From: Palsa-601 sp052146895 | Lineage (GTDB): Bacteria; Actinomycetota; Acidimicrobiia; Acidimicrobiales; Bog-793 | DNA length: 64,000 nt | Reading direction: 5' to 3' | NCBI GenBank assembly: GCA_052146895.1 | Contig: JBKQLZ010000005.1 | Coordinates: 1 to 64,000 of the forward strand | In this document: positions 17,283 through 26,472 of the stretch, in pieces | Numbering within the stretch: position 1 is the stretch's first letter | Layout: each line of letters starts with the position of its first letter | Translations under genes and position numbers: made by a program | The notes under the pieces: generated by a model | The model's database searches: none | What the model saw: the letters and a program-made list of their open reading frames with translations, nothing else | What the model was told of the DNA's origin: nothing

Positions 17283-17636
17283 ATGCAGGTGACTGAGCAC
17301 AAGAGTTTCGAGGAGCCTGACGAGGTCCGTGAGTTCCCGAACGGTCGGGCAGAGATCGTCAAAGCAGGCGGAGGCGAGATCGGGCGTCTCGTCTTCCAAC
17401 CAGGATGGCGCTGGTCGCGCGACGTGAAGCCGATCGCGAACACCGACAGCTGCGAGGCCCCTCACTTCCAGTATCACGTGAGCGGGCAGTTGGCGATCCG
17501 AATGGACGACGGGACCGAGTTCGTCGCCGGTCCGGGAGACATCACGTCCCTGCCAAGTGGGCACGATGCTTGGGTGGTCGGGGACGAGCCGGCGGTCACC
17601 GTCGACTGGTTCGGCGCGAGCAATTACGCGAGATGA
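17283..17636 (+). CDS. Cupin-domain protein
   Basis: A 117-residue single-domain cupin. The second-half motif PGDITSLPSGHDAWVVGD and the first-half segment PHFQYHVSGQLAIRMDDG are recognisable, with His residues that could hold a metal. First gene of a plus-strand operon controlled by the adjacent TetR palindrome. It overlaps the next gene by 4 bp (ATGA). Function unknown; small cupins often are dioxygenases, isomerases or ligand sensors. Confidence 0.8.
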   Translation: MQVTEHKSFEEPDEVREFPNGRAEIVKAGGGEIGRLVFQPGWRWSRDVKPIANTDSCEAPHFQYHVSGQLAIRMDDGTEFVAGPGDITSLPSGHDAWVVGDEPAVTVDWFGASNYAR

Positions 17637-17989
17637 GCGGTCCGGGCGAAGAGGAGCCGCTCGACGTCGTCCAGGCGTTCGGCACGGCATGGGCGAACCA
17701 TGACCTCGAAGCAACCTTGTCCACGATCACCGAGGACTGTGTGTTCGACGCCACAGGGCCTGCCCCCGATGGCATTCGGCACACCGGCCGGGACGCGGTT
17801 CGACGGGCATGGGAATCCATATTCAACGATGCCGCCTCCCTCTTCGAGACAGAGGACATCTTCGCGATGGGTGACCGTGTCGTGCAGCTTTGGCGATACA
17901 GCTGGAACGGCGGGCACATCCGGGGGGTGGATGTCTTCCGCGTGAGGGACGGCAAGGTCTCCGAGAAGCTCTCGTACGTGAAGGGTTGA
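17633..17989 (+). CDS. NTF2/SnoaL-like protein
   Basis: A 118-residue protein from ATG 17633. It has the SnoaL-like arrangement AWANHDLEATLSTITEDCVF, then HTGRDAVRRAWESIF, then a beta-sheet ending in GVDVFRVRDGKVSEKLSYVK. This fold forms a cone-shaped pocket used by polyketide cyclases, isomerases and binding proteins. It overlaps the cupin stop and is 4 bp from the next, similar gene. Substrate unknown. Confidence 0.82.
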   Translation: MSGPGEEEPLDVVQAFGTAWANHDLEATLSTITEDCVFDATGPAPDGIRHTGRDAVRRAWESIFNDAASLFETEDIFAMGDRVVQLWRYSWNGGHIRGVDVFRVRDGKVSEKLSYVKG

Positions 17990-17993
17990 CGAC

Positions 17994-18395
17994 ATGACCA
18001 CGGCGAGATCGCCCGTCAGCACCGCCAGCTCGGTCGACCGTTTGCTTGCTGGCATCGAGGCAGGCGCCGTCCCCCGCGATGCTTTCTGCGACGACGCGGT
18101 ATTGGACGCCACAGTCCCGAACTGGCGCTTCCGAGCAAGCGGTGGCGAGGCCGTGCACGCCGAGTTGGCCAAGTGGTTCGCCGATCCCGGGCACTTCGAG
18201 GAGTTGCGGCGCTTCGCAATTGATGACGGCGAGCTCGTGGAGTTCACGCTCGCGTGGCAAGAGGGCGGAGTCGCGCACGCTTGTCATCAAGCACATCTGT
18301 TGCGCATGCGAGACGGACTCGTTGCATCAGACACCGCGTTCTGCGGTGGCCGTTGGCCCGCGCGGCTGCTCGCCGAGATGAGCGCAGCGCAATAG
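17994..18395 (+). CDS. NTF2-like protein, second copy
   Basis: A 133-residue protein of the same fold class as its upstream neighbour. FCDDAVLDATVPNWRFRASG and HQAHLLRMRDGLVASDTAFC match the NTF2/SnoaL pattern. Sequence identity between the two neighbours is low, so they are not a recent duplication. Third gene of the TetR-linked operon and 49 bp ahead of a PLP enzyme. Function unknown. Confidence 0.75.
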   Translation: MTTARSPVSTASSVDRLLAGIEAGAVPRDAFCDDAVLDATVPNWRFRASGGEAVHAELAKWFADPGHFEELRRFAIDDGELVEFTLAWQEGGVAHACHQAHLLRMRDGLVASDTAFCGGRWPARLLAEMSAAQ

Positions 18396-18444
18396 GCGGC
18401 TCACGAGCTCGTCCCCACGATTGGAGTAGCGCGAGACTTCGTCG

Positions 18445-19635
18445 ATGTCGCTTGACCTTGCTCGGTTGCGAGCAGACACACCCGGCTGCGAACAAGTGGC
18501 CCACCTCAACAACGCGGGCGCGGCACTATCTCCAAGGCCCGTCCTCGAAGCCTTCGTCGGTCACATCGAGCTCGAGGCGCGTATGGGGGGCTACGAAGCT
18601 GCGGACTTTGCTGCAGAGGCGATCGGGGCCGCAGCCGCATCGGTCGGCCGCCTCCTCGGCGTTGACCCGCTGGATATAGCACTGACCCAGAACGACACGG
18701 CTTCGTGGGCGAAGGCGTTCTGGGGCCTTGCCTTCGGTGGATGGTTCGACGGCGGCGGTCGCGTCCTCGTCGATCGTGCCGCCTACAACAGTCACTACCT
18801 TGCCCTCCTGCAGGCTCGGGAGCGTTTCGGCATCAGCATCGAAGCGGTCGAATCGACCGAGGACGGCTCGGTCGACCTCGACGAGCTCGACCGCTGCCTC
18901 AACAGCGACGTGCGAATGGTGACGGCCACGCACGTCGGCACCCATCGAGGCCTCGTGAACCCGGTGGCTGAGGTGGGTGCGCGGACGCGAGCTGCCGGCG
19001 TGCCCTTCTTCCTCGATGCCTGCCAGTCCGCCGGGCAGCTCGTGGTCGACCTTCCGGTCATCGGATGCGACGTGGCGACCGGCACAGGACGCAAGTGGCT
19101 CCGCGCGCCGCGCGGCACCGGCTGGCTCTTCGTCGCGCCGGAGTGGTCGGAGCGGATGTCTCCTCCCGGAATCGACGGGAGATCAGCAGAGTGGGTCGAC
19201 GCGAGCAGCTACGAGCTGCGTGAGCGGGCGCGGCGTTTCGAGGAGTTCGAGACGTCGTACGCGGCGCGGCTCGGGTTCGGGGCCGCGGTCGACTACGCGC
19301 TCGACATCGGTATCCATCTGATCGCGGAGCGGATCGAGAAGTTGGCCGAGGAGTTGAGGAGCGGACTCGTCGCGAGCGGAGCGGCCGTTCATGACGGCGG
19401 GACGAAGCGGTCGGGAATTGTCACGTTCACCGTGCCGGGCCACGACTGCTCATCTGTCCAGGAGTCGCTCAGAGGGGTCGGCATCAACGTGTCTGTCACG
19501 CGAGCGCCTTGGGCTCGCCTGGACATGGAGCAGCGCGGTGTGTCCGAGGCAGTCCGGGCCTCCCCGCACGCGTACAACTCCGAAGAGGAGATCCGGCAAC
19601 TGGTCGAGCAAGTAGCCCAGCTCGTCAGCGCCTAG
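18445..19635 (+). CDS. Class V aminotransferase-fold PLP enzyme
   Basis: A 396-residue protein. The N-terminal HLNNAGAALSPRPVLEAF and the PLP-lysine region ATGTGRKWLRAPRGTGWLF (Lys217) place it with cysteine desulfurase-like class V enzymes, near the group that includes EgtE-type C-S lyases. No Cys-loop typical of IscS is seen. Downstream of the cupin/NTF2 genes, it is probably part of the TetR-controlled pathway. Lyase, desulfurase or aminotransferase activity cannot be decided from sequence. Confidence 0.85.
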   Translation: MSLDLARLRADTPGCEQVAHLNNAGAALSPRPVLEAFVGHIELEARMGGYEAADFAAEAIGAAAASVGRLLGVDPLDIALTQNDTASWAKAFWGLAFGGWFDGGGRVLVDRAAYNSHYLALLQARERFGISIEAVESTEDGSVDLDELDRCLNSDVRMVTATHVGTHRGLVNPVAEVGARTRAAGVPFFLDACQSAGQLVVDLPVIGCDVATGTGRKWLRAPRGTGWLFVAPEWSERMSPPGIDGRSAEWVDASSYELRERARRFEEFETSYAARLGFGAAVDYALDIGIHLIAERIEKLAEELRSGLVASGAAVHDGGTKRSGIVTFTVPGHDCSSVQESLRGVGINVSVTRAPWARLDMEQRGVSEAVRASPHAYNSEEEIRQLVEQVAQLVSA

Positions 19636-20741
19636 AGAGTCGGCAGGCTCGCCGTCGTCCAGCTGGCTCCGTAATTCGTGGTCTTCAAGATGACACCAGC
19701 GCCTTTGGTGGTCTGCCCGACGGCAATGCAGTGACCCGAGCCCGGGCTGCACGAGACCGTGTCCAAGAAGTAGGCGGTGTGCTCCCTCACCTGCGTCCAA
19801 GAGCTGCCGCCGTTGCGCGTAGTCTCGACGGCGGCCCAGAAGTCGTACTTGGCGTTCGGCGGCTTGCCGGACACGACCGTGTAGCCGATGCCGACGGCGA
19901 GGCAATGACGGCTGCCGGGGCAGGCGAGGCCATCGAGCGCGATCACCGAGGGCGCACTCTTGACGCGGTACGACCAGGTGGCACCGCCGTTTGTCGAGGC
20001 CTCGATGTAGGCAGATGTGTTCTCGGGAACCGCCGACGTGATGTTGCCGAGCGCGACGCAGTCCTTTGCTGACTTGCATGCGACGCTGTCCAGTAGCGGC
20101 GGCGACTTGGAACTCACCAGCTTCCAGGAGCTGCCTCCAGTCACAGTGGTGAGCACCCCGTATCCGACGATCATGCACTGCTTCGTCGTGCGGCACTCGA
20201 TCCCGAACTCACTGTCCATCGGGATGGTGAGCTTCGGGGTCGCTTGCTGGTTCCAGGTGGCGCCTCCGTTCGAGGTCGCGATGACGATGTCAGCGCCTGT
20301 GTCCACGACCTCTCCGACGGCCCAGCAGTTCGTGGCGCTCGGGCACGTGAGCGCCTGTAGATCGGTGATGTCCGACGGGAGCGTCTTCGGGGTCCATGCG
20401 GTACCACCGTCAATCGTTGAGAGGACGACGCTGGCGCTCTTGGTTGATCCGATCGCCCAGCAGTGCGTGGTCGTAGGGCAAGCTATCGCCGCTACGCGGC
20501 TCACGTCCTTCGGGCTGTCCTGAGCGGTCCAGGTGACGCCTGCATTCGTCGTTGTCAGGATCACTGTTCCCGTCGTCGTGGTGCCAGCCGCCCAACATGT
20601 TCGCTTGGTGGGGCACGACACGGCGGACAGCTCAGTGATCTTTGGCGTCTTCAGGGACGCTGACGATGAGGTCGAGCCGACGGCCGTTAGCGCGCCAGCG
20701 ATCAGGAGCAGGGGAAGCGCGTACCTCAATAATCTCGCCAC
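19632..20741 (-). CDS. Secreted Cys-rich repeat protein (7 CWAVG-type repeats)
   Basis: About 369 residues from GTG 20741, chosen because AGGTGGGG lies upstream; an ATG at 20783 is the alternative. A signal peptide is followed by seven units with the pattern SCPT-x3-CWAxG, then an Ile/Val strand, NGG and TW. Examples are SCPTKRTCWAAG, ACPTTTHCWAIG and TCPSATNCWAVG. It resembles BNR/YCF48-like propeller blades, and each repeat carries two Cys that could pair. It is related to the 13-repeat protein at 29536. Convergent with the PLP enzyme, overlapping by 4 bp. Confidence 0.8.
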   Translation of the reverse strand: MARLLRYALPLLLIAGALTAVGSTSSSASLKTPKITELSAVSCPTKRTCWAAGTTTTGTVILTTTNAGVTWTAQDSPKDVSRVAAIACPTTTHCWAIGSTKSASVVLSTIDGGTAWTPKTLPSDITDLQALTCPSATNCWAVGEVVDTGADIVIATSNGGATWNQQATPKLTIPMDSEFGIECRTTKQCMIVGYGVLTTVTGGSSWKLVSSKSPPLLDSVACKSAKDCVALGNITSAVPENTSAYIEASTNGGATWSYRVKSAPSVIALDGLACPGSRHCLAVGIGYTVVSGKPPNAKYDFWAAVETTRNGGSSWTQVREHTAYFLDTVSCSPGSGHCIAVGQTTKGAGVILKTTNYGASWTTASLPTL

Positions 20742-20851
20742 AGAATCCCCACCTCTCGCTCGAGCTGGGTGCTGCGCACCCATCCGGCGGTGAATCTACG
20801 CCTCGGGTAGTGACCTTTGACGGTCGCCCATCGGGTACTCTTCGGGTCCCC

Positions 20852-20925
<74 letters not shown>

Positions 20926-21150
20926 CTCGTTGCCCCTGGTAGCCGCCCTTTATTTGCTCCGCTGCCGCTCGTTCGAGCCCTCGAAATGCCCGGCGTGACC
21001 TAAACGTGACCAATCGGATTTTCGAGTGCCGCAAGACGACGGATCTGTTCCGCGCTGAATGAAGCTCTGGCGCTGACTCAGCCGGCAAGGCATCCCTTCC
21101 TCGCGGCGCCGACACGACCACCCTGTTCAGAAGGCCTCATCGCTGGTCGC

Positions 21151-21564
21151 TTACGGCAGCAGCTCGAAGGCCTCCACATGTCGCGGCCGAACTACGGTGA
21201 AGTCCCGATGGTTGAGTGTCGCCAAGGCCCCAATCTTGAGTCGTTCAGCCACCGCAACCACGCTGGCGTCCACCAGCCCTAATCCAAGATCCGCGTACCT
21301 GGAGACGAGCTCAATGACGCGCTCCCAGTCCGGCTCGAGCAGATCGACTCGCGTGAGCTCTCCTGCAAGGATCGATGCCAGAAACGCCGCTTCAGCTTCT
21401 GGACCGAGCCGACACTCGATCAGCCAGGATGCCTCAACCATCACGGGCGTTGGCAAGATGAGCTCGGAGGCGGGCCGACCGGCGAGGAGTTCGTCACAAC
21501 GCTCGTGATCCCCATCAGCGGCGTCCGCCACAGCAAAGAGCACACCGGTGTCGAGGACGAGCAT
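21151..21564 (-). CDS. PIN-domain toxin (VapC-like)
   Basis: A 137-residue PIN nuclease. The first acidic residue is in LVLDTGVLFAVADAADGDHE. E44-like is in VMVEASWLI. The later Asp cluster is in LGLVDASVVAVAERL and LATLNHRDF. PIN toxins cleave tRNA or rRNA. It follows the antitoxin-like gene by 9 bp on the same strand, the usual VapBC order. The pair lies ~225 bp from tRNA-Gly. Confidence 0.88.
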   Translation of the reverse strand: MLVLDTGVLFAVADAADGDHERCDELLAGRPASELILPTPVMVEASWLIECRLGPEAEAAFLASILAGELTRVDLLEPDWERVIELVSRYADLGLGLVDASVVAVAERLKIGALATLNHRDFTVVRPRHVEAFELLP

Positions 21565-21573
21565 CGGTGGCGC

Positions 21574-21813
21574 TCAGATATCGCGTGCAGTCTTGTCTTC
21601 GAGGACCTCAGCGATGACTTCGCGATGACGACGGCCGATGTCTCCCCCAGCGGGCCCGGAGGAACCCACGCCGGAAAAGCTCAGGCTGCGGCGAGGCGGC
21701 AGTTGAGCGGCGATGGCTTCCAAGGCGACCTCCTCGGGCGACTGGTGGCGCGCTGCAGCCACCTCCTCGACCCGGCGGGCCAACTCCTCGGGCACATTTA
21801 CCGTGAGCGCCAT
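21574..21813 (-). CDS. Antitoxin, VapB-like
   Basis: A 79-residue protein from ATG 21813. The N-terminal MALTVNVPEELARRVEEVAA followed by RHQSPEEVALEAI is a ribbon-helix-helix DNA-binding domain. The C-terminal tail after residue 45 is polar and would wrap the toxin. It is immediately upstream of the PIN toxin gene. Probably represses its own operon together with the toxin. Confidence 0.8.
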   Translation of the reverse strand: MALTVNVPEELARRVEEVAAARHQSPEEVALEAIAAQLPPRRSLSFSGVGSSGPAGGDIGRRHREVIAEVLEDKTARDI

Positions 21814-22104
21814 AGATGCAAGCGTAGAGCCGCGAGAGGACTCAGTTGACGGATTCCTGTGATTCTCTTGTGGTCGGCCGCCGGCGACTCCGAGCGGCCC
21901 CTTTCGGTCAGCCGTTCGGTGCGGGTGTCCAAGGCGAGATGGGCCAGCACGGGGTGTCCAGAACGTCGGAGCCAGCCAGCCAGAGGCAGGTGGAAGGCGG
22001 ATGGCACCTCGGGCACACCACCGCGGCCGCCCTCTGCACGCCCCACCAGCGGCCACCAGCTGGGCTAAGTAGGGTGTGCGGCGTCGACCTGCCAGGGAGT
22101 GACA

Positions 22105-23163
22105 ATGGCATCTTCGAGGAGAGGGTCTGACGGAGACGAAGAACCGCGAGCCGACCTCGACCCCTCTGTCCGTGACGTGGTGGCCCGAAGTCAGTTGCTG
22201 TGCCTGGTCATCGAGGTTCCTTCCGAGTTGATCGTTGCCGCGAGCCCTAGCGCAGCGCGCCTGCTCACGACGCGAGGCGAAGACGTAGCCGGACGCAACC
22301 TAGAAGACTTCCTCGCCGACGATCCTGCGGGAGGCGTGGAGCTGCTCCACGCCGGGAAATTGATGGGCTACGAGACGGTTCGACGTGTCAGGCAAGGCAA
22401 GGACGAGATCCAGTTGCACGCCTGGGTGCAAGCGCTTCGCGACGTCGCCCCGCCTCGGTACGCGCTGATCGTGGCGTGGGAGAGCGACACCACGAGAGTG
22501 GCCGTACCGCCATTGGCAGATGCAGCACTGCCGCCAGTGGTTGGCACGGTCGACCGTGACCTCCTCATCGACAGGATAAGCGCTGAGGTGCGTGAGGTTC
22601 TCGGCTACGGTCCTGAAGCACTCCTCGGTCAGTCGCTTCTGCGTCTCGTGGAGGAGCCGGACATAGCGAACGTCCTACTCGTTCTCGGCCACGCAGCGAC
22701 GAACGGCAGGGGTGCACGTCACCGGGTGCGGGTTCGGACCGCCGATGGGGACTCCGTGCTCTGCTGGGTTCTCGTCTTGCCGCTAGTACCTCTGCCTAGC
22801 GCGGCATTCGCTCTCTTGCCCGGCGAGGAGCGCGTCGACGACGCATTGGTCTCCGGACGGGCGATCGAACAGATCATGGATCGGCTTGGCCGGACTATCT
22901 CCGGAGCCACGCTCTCTCGCGAAGTCGCCGGGGCGCCATGGAGTACGTCGTCCTCACTGAGCACCCTGTCCTCTCGCGAACTCGACATCGTCCGCCGGCT
23001 GGCTGCCGGTGACCGCGTGCCGACGATCGCAGCGACGCTCTACGTGAGTCAAAGCACGGTTCGCAACCATCTCTCAGCGGTGTTTCGGAAGCTCGGCGTC
23101 CACTCTCAACAGGAGCTCATCGACGTGCTGCGAGAAATGAGCGCTCCGTCGTCAGACGAGTGA
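22105..23163 (+). CDS. PAS-domain LuxR-type regulator
   Basis: About 352 residues. ATG 22105 is chosen because AGGGAG sits 5 bases before it; GTG 22099 overlaps that site. One or two PAS-like regions are suggested by ASPSAARLLTTRGEDVAGRN and ISAEVREVLGYGPEALLGQSLL. The C-terminal LuxR HTH is LSSRELDIVRRLAAGDRVPT followed by LYVSQSTVRNHLSAVFRKLG. No receiver domain is present. It probably senses a small ligand or light/redox state through PAS. The GGDEF-EAL gene follows 111 bp downstream. Confidence 0.87.
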   Translation: MASSRRGSDGDEEPRADLDPSVRDVVARSQLLCLVIEVPSELIVAASPSAARLLTTRGEDVAGRNLEDFLADDPAGGVELLHAGKLMGYETVRRVRQGKDEIQLHAWVQALRDVAPPRYALIVAWESDTTRVAVPPLADAALPPVVGTVDRDLLIDRISAEVREVLGYGPEALLGQSLLRLVEEPDIANVLLVLGHAATNGRGARHRVRVRTADGDSVLCWVLVLPLVPLPSAAFALLPGEERVDDALVSGRAIEQIMDRLGRTISGATLSREVAGAPWSTSSSLSTLSSRELDIVRRLAAGDRVPTIAATLYVSQSTVRNHLSAVFRKLGVHSQQELIDVLREMSAPSSDE

Positions 23164-23274
23164 CACTTCGCCCATAGGCACGGCACGCCAGCTAGCGGAC
23201 ACTGGACGGACCATGTCAATTGGCGACCCACCGGCGCGCCGCGCCTTCAGTTCTTGAGCGCCCAACAGGAGCCC

Positions 23275-24579
23275 ATGACCGACGCTCCCTCCGGCATGCC
23301 CGATCCCGCTCAGTTGCCTGGCCTTGTGAGCAGGGCGGCATTGCTGCGCGCTGCCTGGCAGTCGATCTCAATGCACAGAGATGTGGCGCTGCTCGTTCTC
23401 GACGTCGATCGATTCCGCACCATCAACGAGTCTCTTGGACAGATCGTCGGCGACGGCGTGCTCGCTGTCGTCGCTGAACGGTTACGAGGCTGGGTGAGGC
23501 CGGATGTCACTGTGGGTCGGATCGGAGACGACGAATTTGGCCTGCTAATCGCATCTGGCGTCGACCCGGAACTCCTCACGGCGTACGGCGAGCACCTCGT
23601 CGCACTGCTGGGTCTACCAATGCGTGTCAGCGGGGAGGAGGTCCGAATCACAGTGAGCGTAGGCATCTTTCTCCCGGGCGAAGGGACGACCACGGTAGAG
23701 AGCCTGCTTCGCAGCGCGGGGCTCGCCCTAGCTCATGCAAAACACCTGGGCGGGAATCGATGTGAGCTCCTCGATGAGGCAGAGCGCAAGTCAGCAACGG
23801 CGAGGGCAAGGCTAGAAACCGATCTACGAATAGCCCTCGACAGCCATCAACTGACGGTCCACTTCCAGCCAGTCGTCCGCTTCGACGGCACGATTGTCAG
23901 CGTCGAAGCGCTCGCGCGATGGTTGCACCCGACGCTCGGAGCAATCTCGCCGTATGAGTTCGTCCCGCTCGCCGAGGAGGCGGGACTGATCACCATGTTG
24001 GGGACACAGGTGATCGAGATCGCGGCAACACAGGTCGCTCTGTGGCGCAGAGCCCTGGCTCCCTCGCTGCGGCTGTCAGTCAATACGTCGGCGTGTCAGT
24101 TCGTTGAAGACGGATCAGCCGAAGCCATACGGGAGGCGCTAGCGAGAACTGGCCTCGATCCCGCGGCCGTGTGCCTGGAGTTGACGGAGACGGCCTTTCT
24201 CGAGAATCAAGAGCACGCGGCAGCTGCGCTCACCGAGTTGCATCGCCACGGCATGGAGATCGCCGTGGACGACTTCGGCACCGGCTACTCCTCGCTCTTG
24301 TACCTAGATCAGTTCCCTGTCCAAATCCTGAAAGTGGATCGGTATTTCATCGCCCGCCTTGGCACCGAGCGGTCGGCGACCGGCATCGTCGAGGCGATCG
24401 TCAAACTGGCGCACTCGCTCGGACTTCTCGCAGTCGCGGAGGGAGTCGAGACCATCGAGCAGGTACGAGCCCTGACTGACCTTGGGTGCGACCTTGGGCA
24501 GGGCTATTACTGGTGCCGTCCCCTGCCGGCGACCGAGATGGAGACGTTGCTGGAGATTCGAGCGACCAAGTTCACTTAG
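23275..24579 (+). CDS. GGDEF-EAL c-di-GMP protein, likely phosphodiesterase
   Basis: A 434-residue protein from ATG 23275 with AGGAG 4 bases upstream; an in-frame TTG at 23254 is less likely. The GGDEF domain spans about residues 20-175, but its signature is GDDEF (near residue 83) rather than GG[DE]EF. The EAL domain (about 185-430) has intact SVEALARW, ELTETAFLE and DDFGTGYSSLLYLDQ plus KVDRYF. It is probably a c-di-GMP hydrolase with a regulatory, catalytically weak GGDEF. No membrane segment. Paired with the PAS-LuxR gene. Confidence 0.9.
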   Translation: MTDAPSGMPDPAQLPGLVSRAALLRAAWQSISMHRDVALLVLDVDRFRTINESLGQIVGDGVLAVVAERLRGWVRPDVTVGRIGDDEFGLLIASGVDPELLTAYGEHLVALLGLPMRVSGEEVRITVSVGIFLPGEGTTTVESLLRSAGLALAHAKHLGGNRCELLDEAERKSATARARLETDLRIALDSHQLTVHFQPVVRFDGTIVSVEALARWLHPTLGAISPYEFVPLAEEAGLITMLGTQVIEIAATQVALWRRALAPSLRLSVNTSACQFVEDGSAEAIREALARTGLDPAAVCLELTETAFLENQEHAAAALTELHRHGMEIAVDDFGTGYSSLLYLDQFPVQILKVDRYFIARLGTERSATGIVEAIVKLAHSLGLLAVAEGVETIEQVRALTDLGCDLGQGYYWCRPLPATEMETLLEIRATKFT

Positions 24580-24748
24580 CGAGGTGCAGCGCCAATCGGC
24601 GCCGAGGCCTAGTCGTCGCCTCCTCCGAGGTAGTAATCAACGATGGTCTTGGCGGTGGTGGCCGTCGCCGGAATGCACGACGCTCGCCACCTTCGAGCCA
24701 GTGCCAGGAGCGAGTGCCGAGACGTACTTCGCACTTGACTGCGGGCGG

Positions 24749-25264
24749 CTACCAGTGGCCTCGGTGGACGACCTCGTCGAACGGGCGGCGGTCGGGGCGG
24801 GCGATCGGCTTGAGGGGCCGGTCGGCCGGATAGCCCAGGGCCAGCATGTAGGCGCAGATCCGGTTCTCGGATATGCCGAGAATGCGCCGGCAGGCCTCTT
24901 GGTCGCCGATGGCCGAGTGGCCTGAACCGATGCCCAGGTCGGTGGCGGACAACATCATCGCCATAGTCGCCTGGCCCAGGTCGTACTGGTCGATGGTGAG
25001 ATAGCGCTCCTCCTCCGGCTGCCGAAGGGTCATCACTACGGCCGCGGCTGCTCCGGCCAGGTGCCGCGCCCCCATCCACACCGTGGTGAGCTCCTGCAGC
25101 TGGGACCGGTCGGTCACCAGCACGAAGTCCCAAGGCTGCCGGTTGGACGCCGATGGTGAACGCCAGCCGGCTTCGAGGATCCTGTCGAGGTCGCCGGCCG
25201 CGATGAGCCGGTCCTCGTAGGTACGGACGTTACGGCGGGCCCTGATGGCGTCCCATGTCTCCAT
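24749..25264 (-). CDS. Nitroreductase family protein
   Basis: A 171-residue FMN enzyme. METWDAIRARRNVRTYEDR, APSASN-like SPSASNRQPWDFVLV, and the C-terminal RPFDEVVHRGHW ending are typical of the family. Related to but distinct from the nitroreductase at 5077. Divergent from the aldo/keto reductase gene 94 bp away. Substrate unknown. Confidence 0.88.
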   Translation of the reverse strand: METWDAIRARRNVRTYEDRLIAAGDLDRILEAGWRSPSASNRQPWDFVLVTDRSQLQELTTVWMGARHLAGAAAAVVMTLRQPEEERYLTIDQYDLGQATMAMMLSATDLGIGSGHSAIGDQEACRRILGISENRICAYMLALGYPADRPLKPIARPDRRPFDEVVHRGHW

Positions 25265-25357
25265 AAGCCCAAGTTACGGGATGGGTGGGCGTGCGGCGTG
25301 GCGGCGTGATTCGAGGACAAGTACACGGGCCGCCCGCGCAGATCGGCTCTGTTAGAC

Positions 25358-26299
25358 ATGACCGTCATGGCTGATCTTCCTACCTCCACCCTTGGCCGTA
25401 CCGGCCTCGAGGTGACCAAGCTGGGTTACGGGGCAATGGAACTGCGAGGACCCGGTGGCCGCGGCATGGGCCGCAACATCGACGACGAACAGGCCGGCGC
25501 AGTCCTCAACGCCGTTGTCGATGCCGGCATCAACTGGATCGACACGTCACCCGACTACGGCGTGTCCGAGGAGCTCATCGGTCGGCACCTCTCTGCCCGC
25601 CGGAGCGAGTTCTTCCTGGCATCGAAGTGCGCCTGTGCCGTGAGCCCAGACGGGTCGGCGACCGGCTTCGGGCAACACGACTTCAGCCGGTCCAACGTGC
25701 GGGCTGGTGTCGAACAGAGCCTGCATCGCATGAAGATGGACCACCTCGACCTGGTGCAATTCCATGCCAGTCCCTCCCGGGAGACCCTGGAAGCGAATGA
25801 CTCGGTGAATGAGCTGGTCGAACTCCAGAGAGAGGGAAAGATCCGCTTCATCGGGATGTCAGGAACGCTGCCCAACATCGAGGCTCAGATCAGCATGGGC
25901 GTCTTCGACGTGTTCCAGATCCCCTACTCCGCCGTCGAGCGCGAGCACGAGGAGATCATCACCCGGGCAGCCAAGGCAGGTGCCGGCACCGTGATCCGCG
26001 GCGGGGTCGCCCGCGGCATTCCGGTGGCGCCAGACGACGTCATTGATCGCCTCCCCGAGAACTTCCGCGACGTGTACCGGGTCCGTCGCGACCGCTTCGA
26101 GGAAGCCAAGCTCGGGGACTTGCTCGATGGCATGTCCCGCATGGAGTTCATGCTCCGCTTCACGATCTCTCATCCCGACATGAACACGACCATCGTCGGC
26201 ACCGCCAATCCAGAGCACCTGAAGGTCAACCTGGCCGCTGCAGCCAAAGGCCCCCTGCCCCGCGACCTCTACGAAGAGGCGAAGCGCCGCCTCACCTAA
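25358..26299 (+). CDS. Aldo/keto reductase
   Basis: A 313-residue TIM-barrel reductase. The catalytic tetrad is visible: Asp and Tyr in WIDTSPDYGVSEELIG, Lys in FFLASKCACA, and His in LVQFHASPS. The C-terminal NADPH-binding part contains TTIVGTANPEHLK. ATG 25358 and ATG 25367 are both in frame. It reduces carbonyls with NADPH; substrate unknown. Confidence 0.92.
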   Translation: MTVMADLPTSTLGRTGLEVTKLGYGAMELRGPGGRGMGRNIDDEQAGAVLNAVVDAGINWIDTSPDYGVSEELIGRHLSARRSEFFLASKCACAVSPDGSATGFGQHDFSRSNVRAGVEQSLHRMKMDHLDLVQFHASPSRETLEANDSVNELVELQREGKIRFIGMSGTLPNIEAQISMGVFDVFQIPYSAVEREHEEIITRAAKAGAGTVIRGGVARGIPVAPDDVIDRLPENFRDVYRVRRDRFEEAKLGDLLDGMSRMEFMLRFTISHPDMNTTIVGTANPEHLKVNLAAAAKGPLPRDLYEEAKRRLT

Positions 26300-26472
26300 A
26301 ACCCGAGGGCTGACCTAGCCTCGTATTGACGACCCCTCGCCCTCGCCCTCGCCTCACGACTCACGCTACCTTCGCTAGCTCGAAATGGCATGAGCGAGCC
26401 ACGACGGAATTGATCCGGCACGACGCTGCCACGGCGGCTGTTGAAACCGAGCGGGCCCACAGAACGCTGGAT

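Noticed and set aside
21814..22104. Possible gene between VapB and the LuxR regulator
   Set aside because: Several short overlapping frames, none with family signals; treated as intergenic.
24580..24748. Possible small gene after the GGDEF-EAL gene
   Set aside because: Open frames exist on both strands, but none has a start with a ribosome site or a recognisable family.
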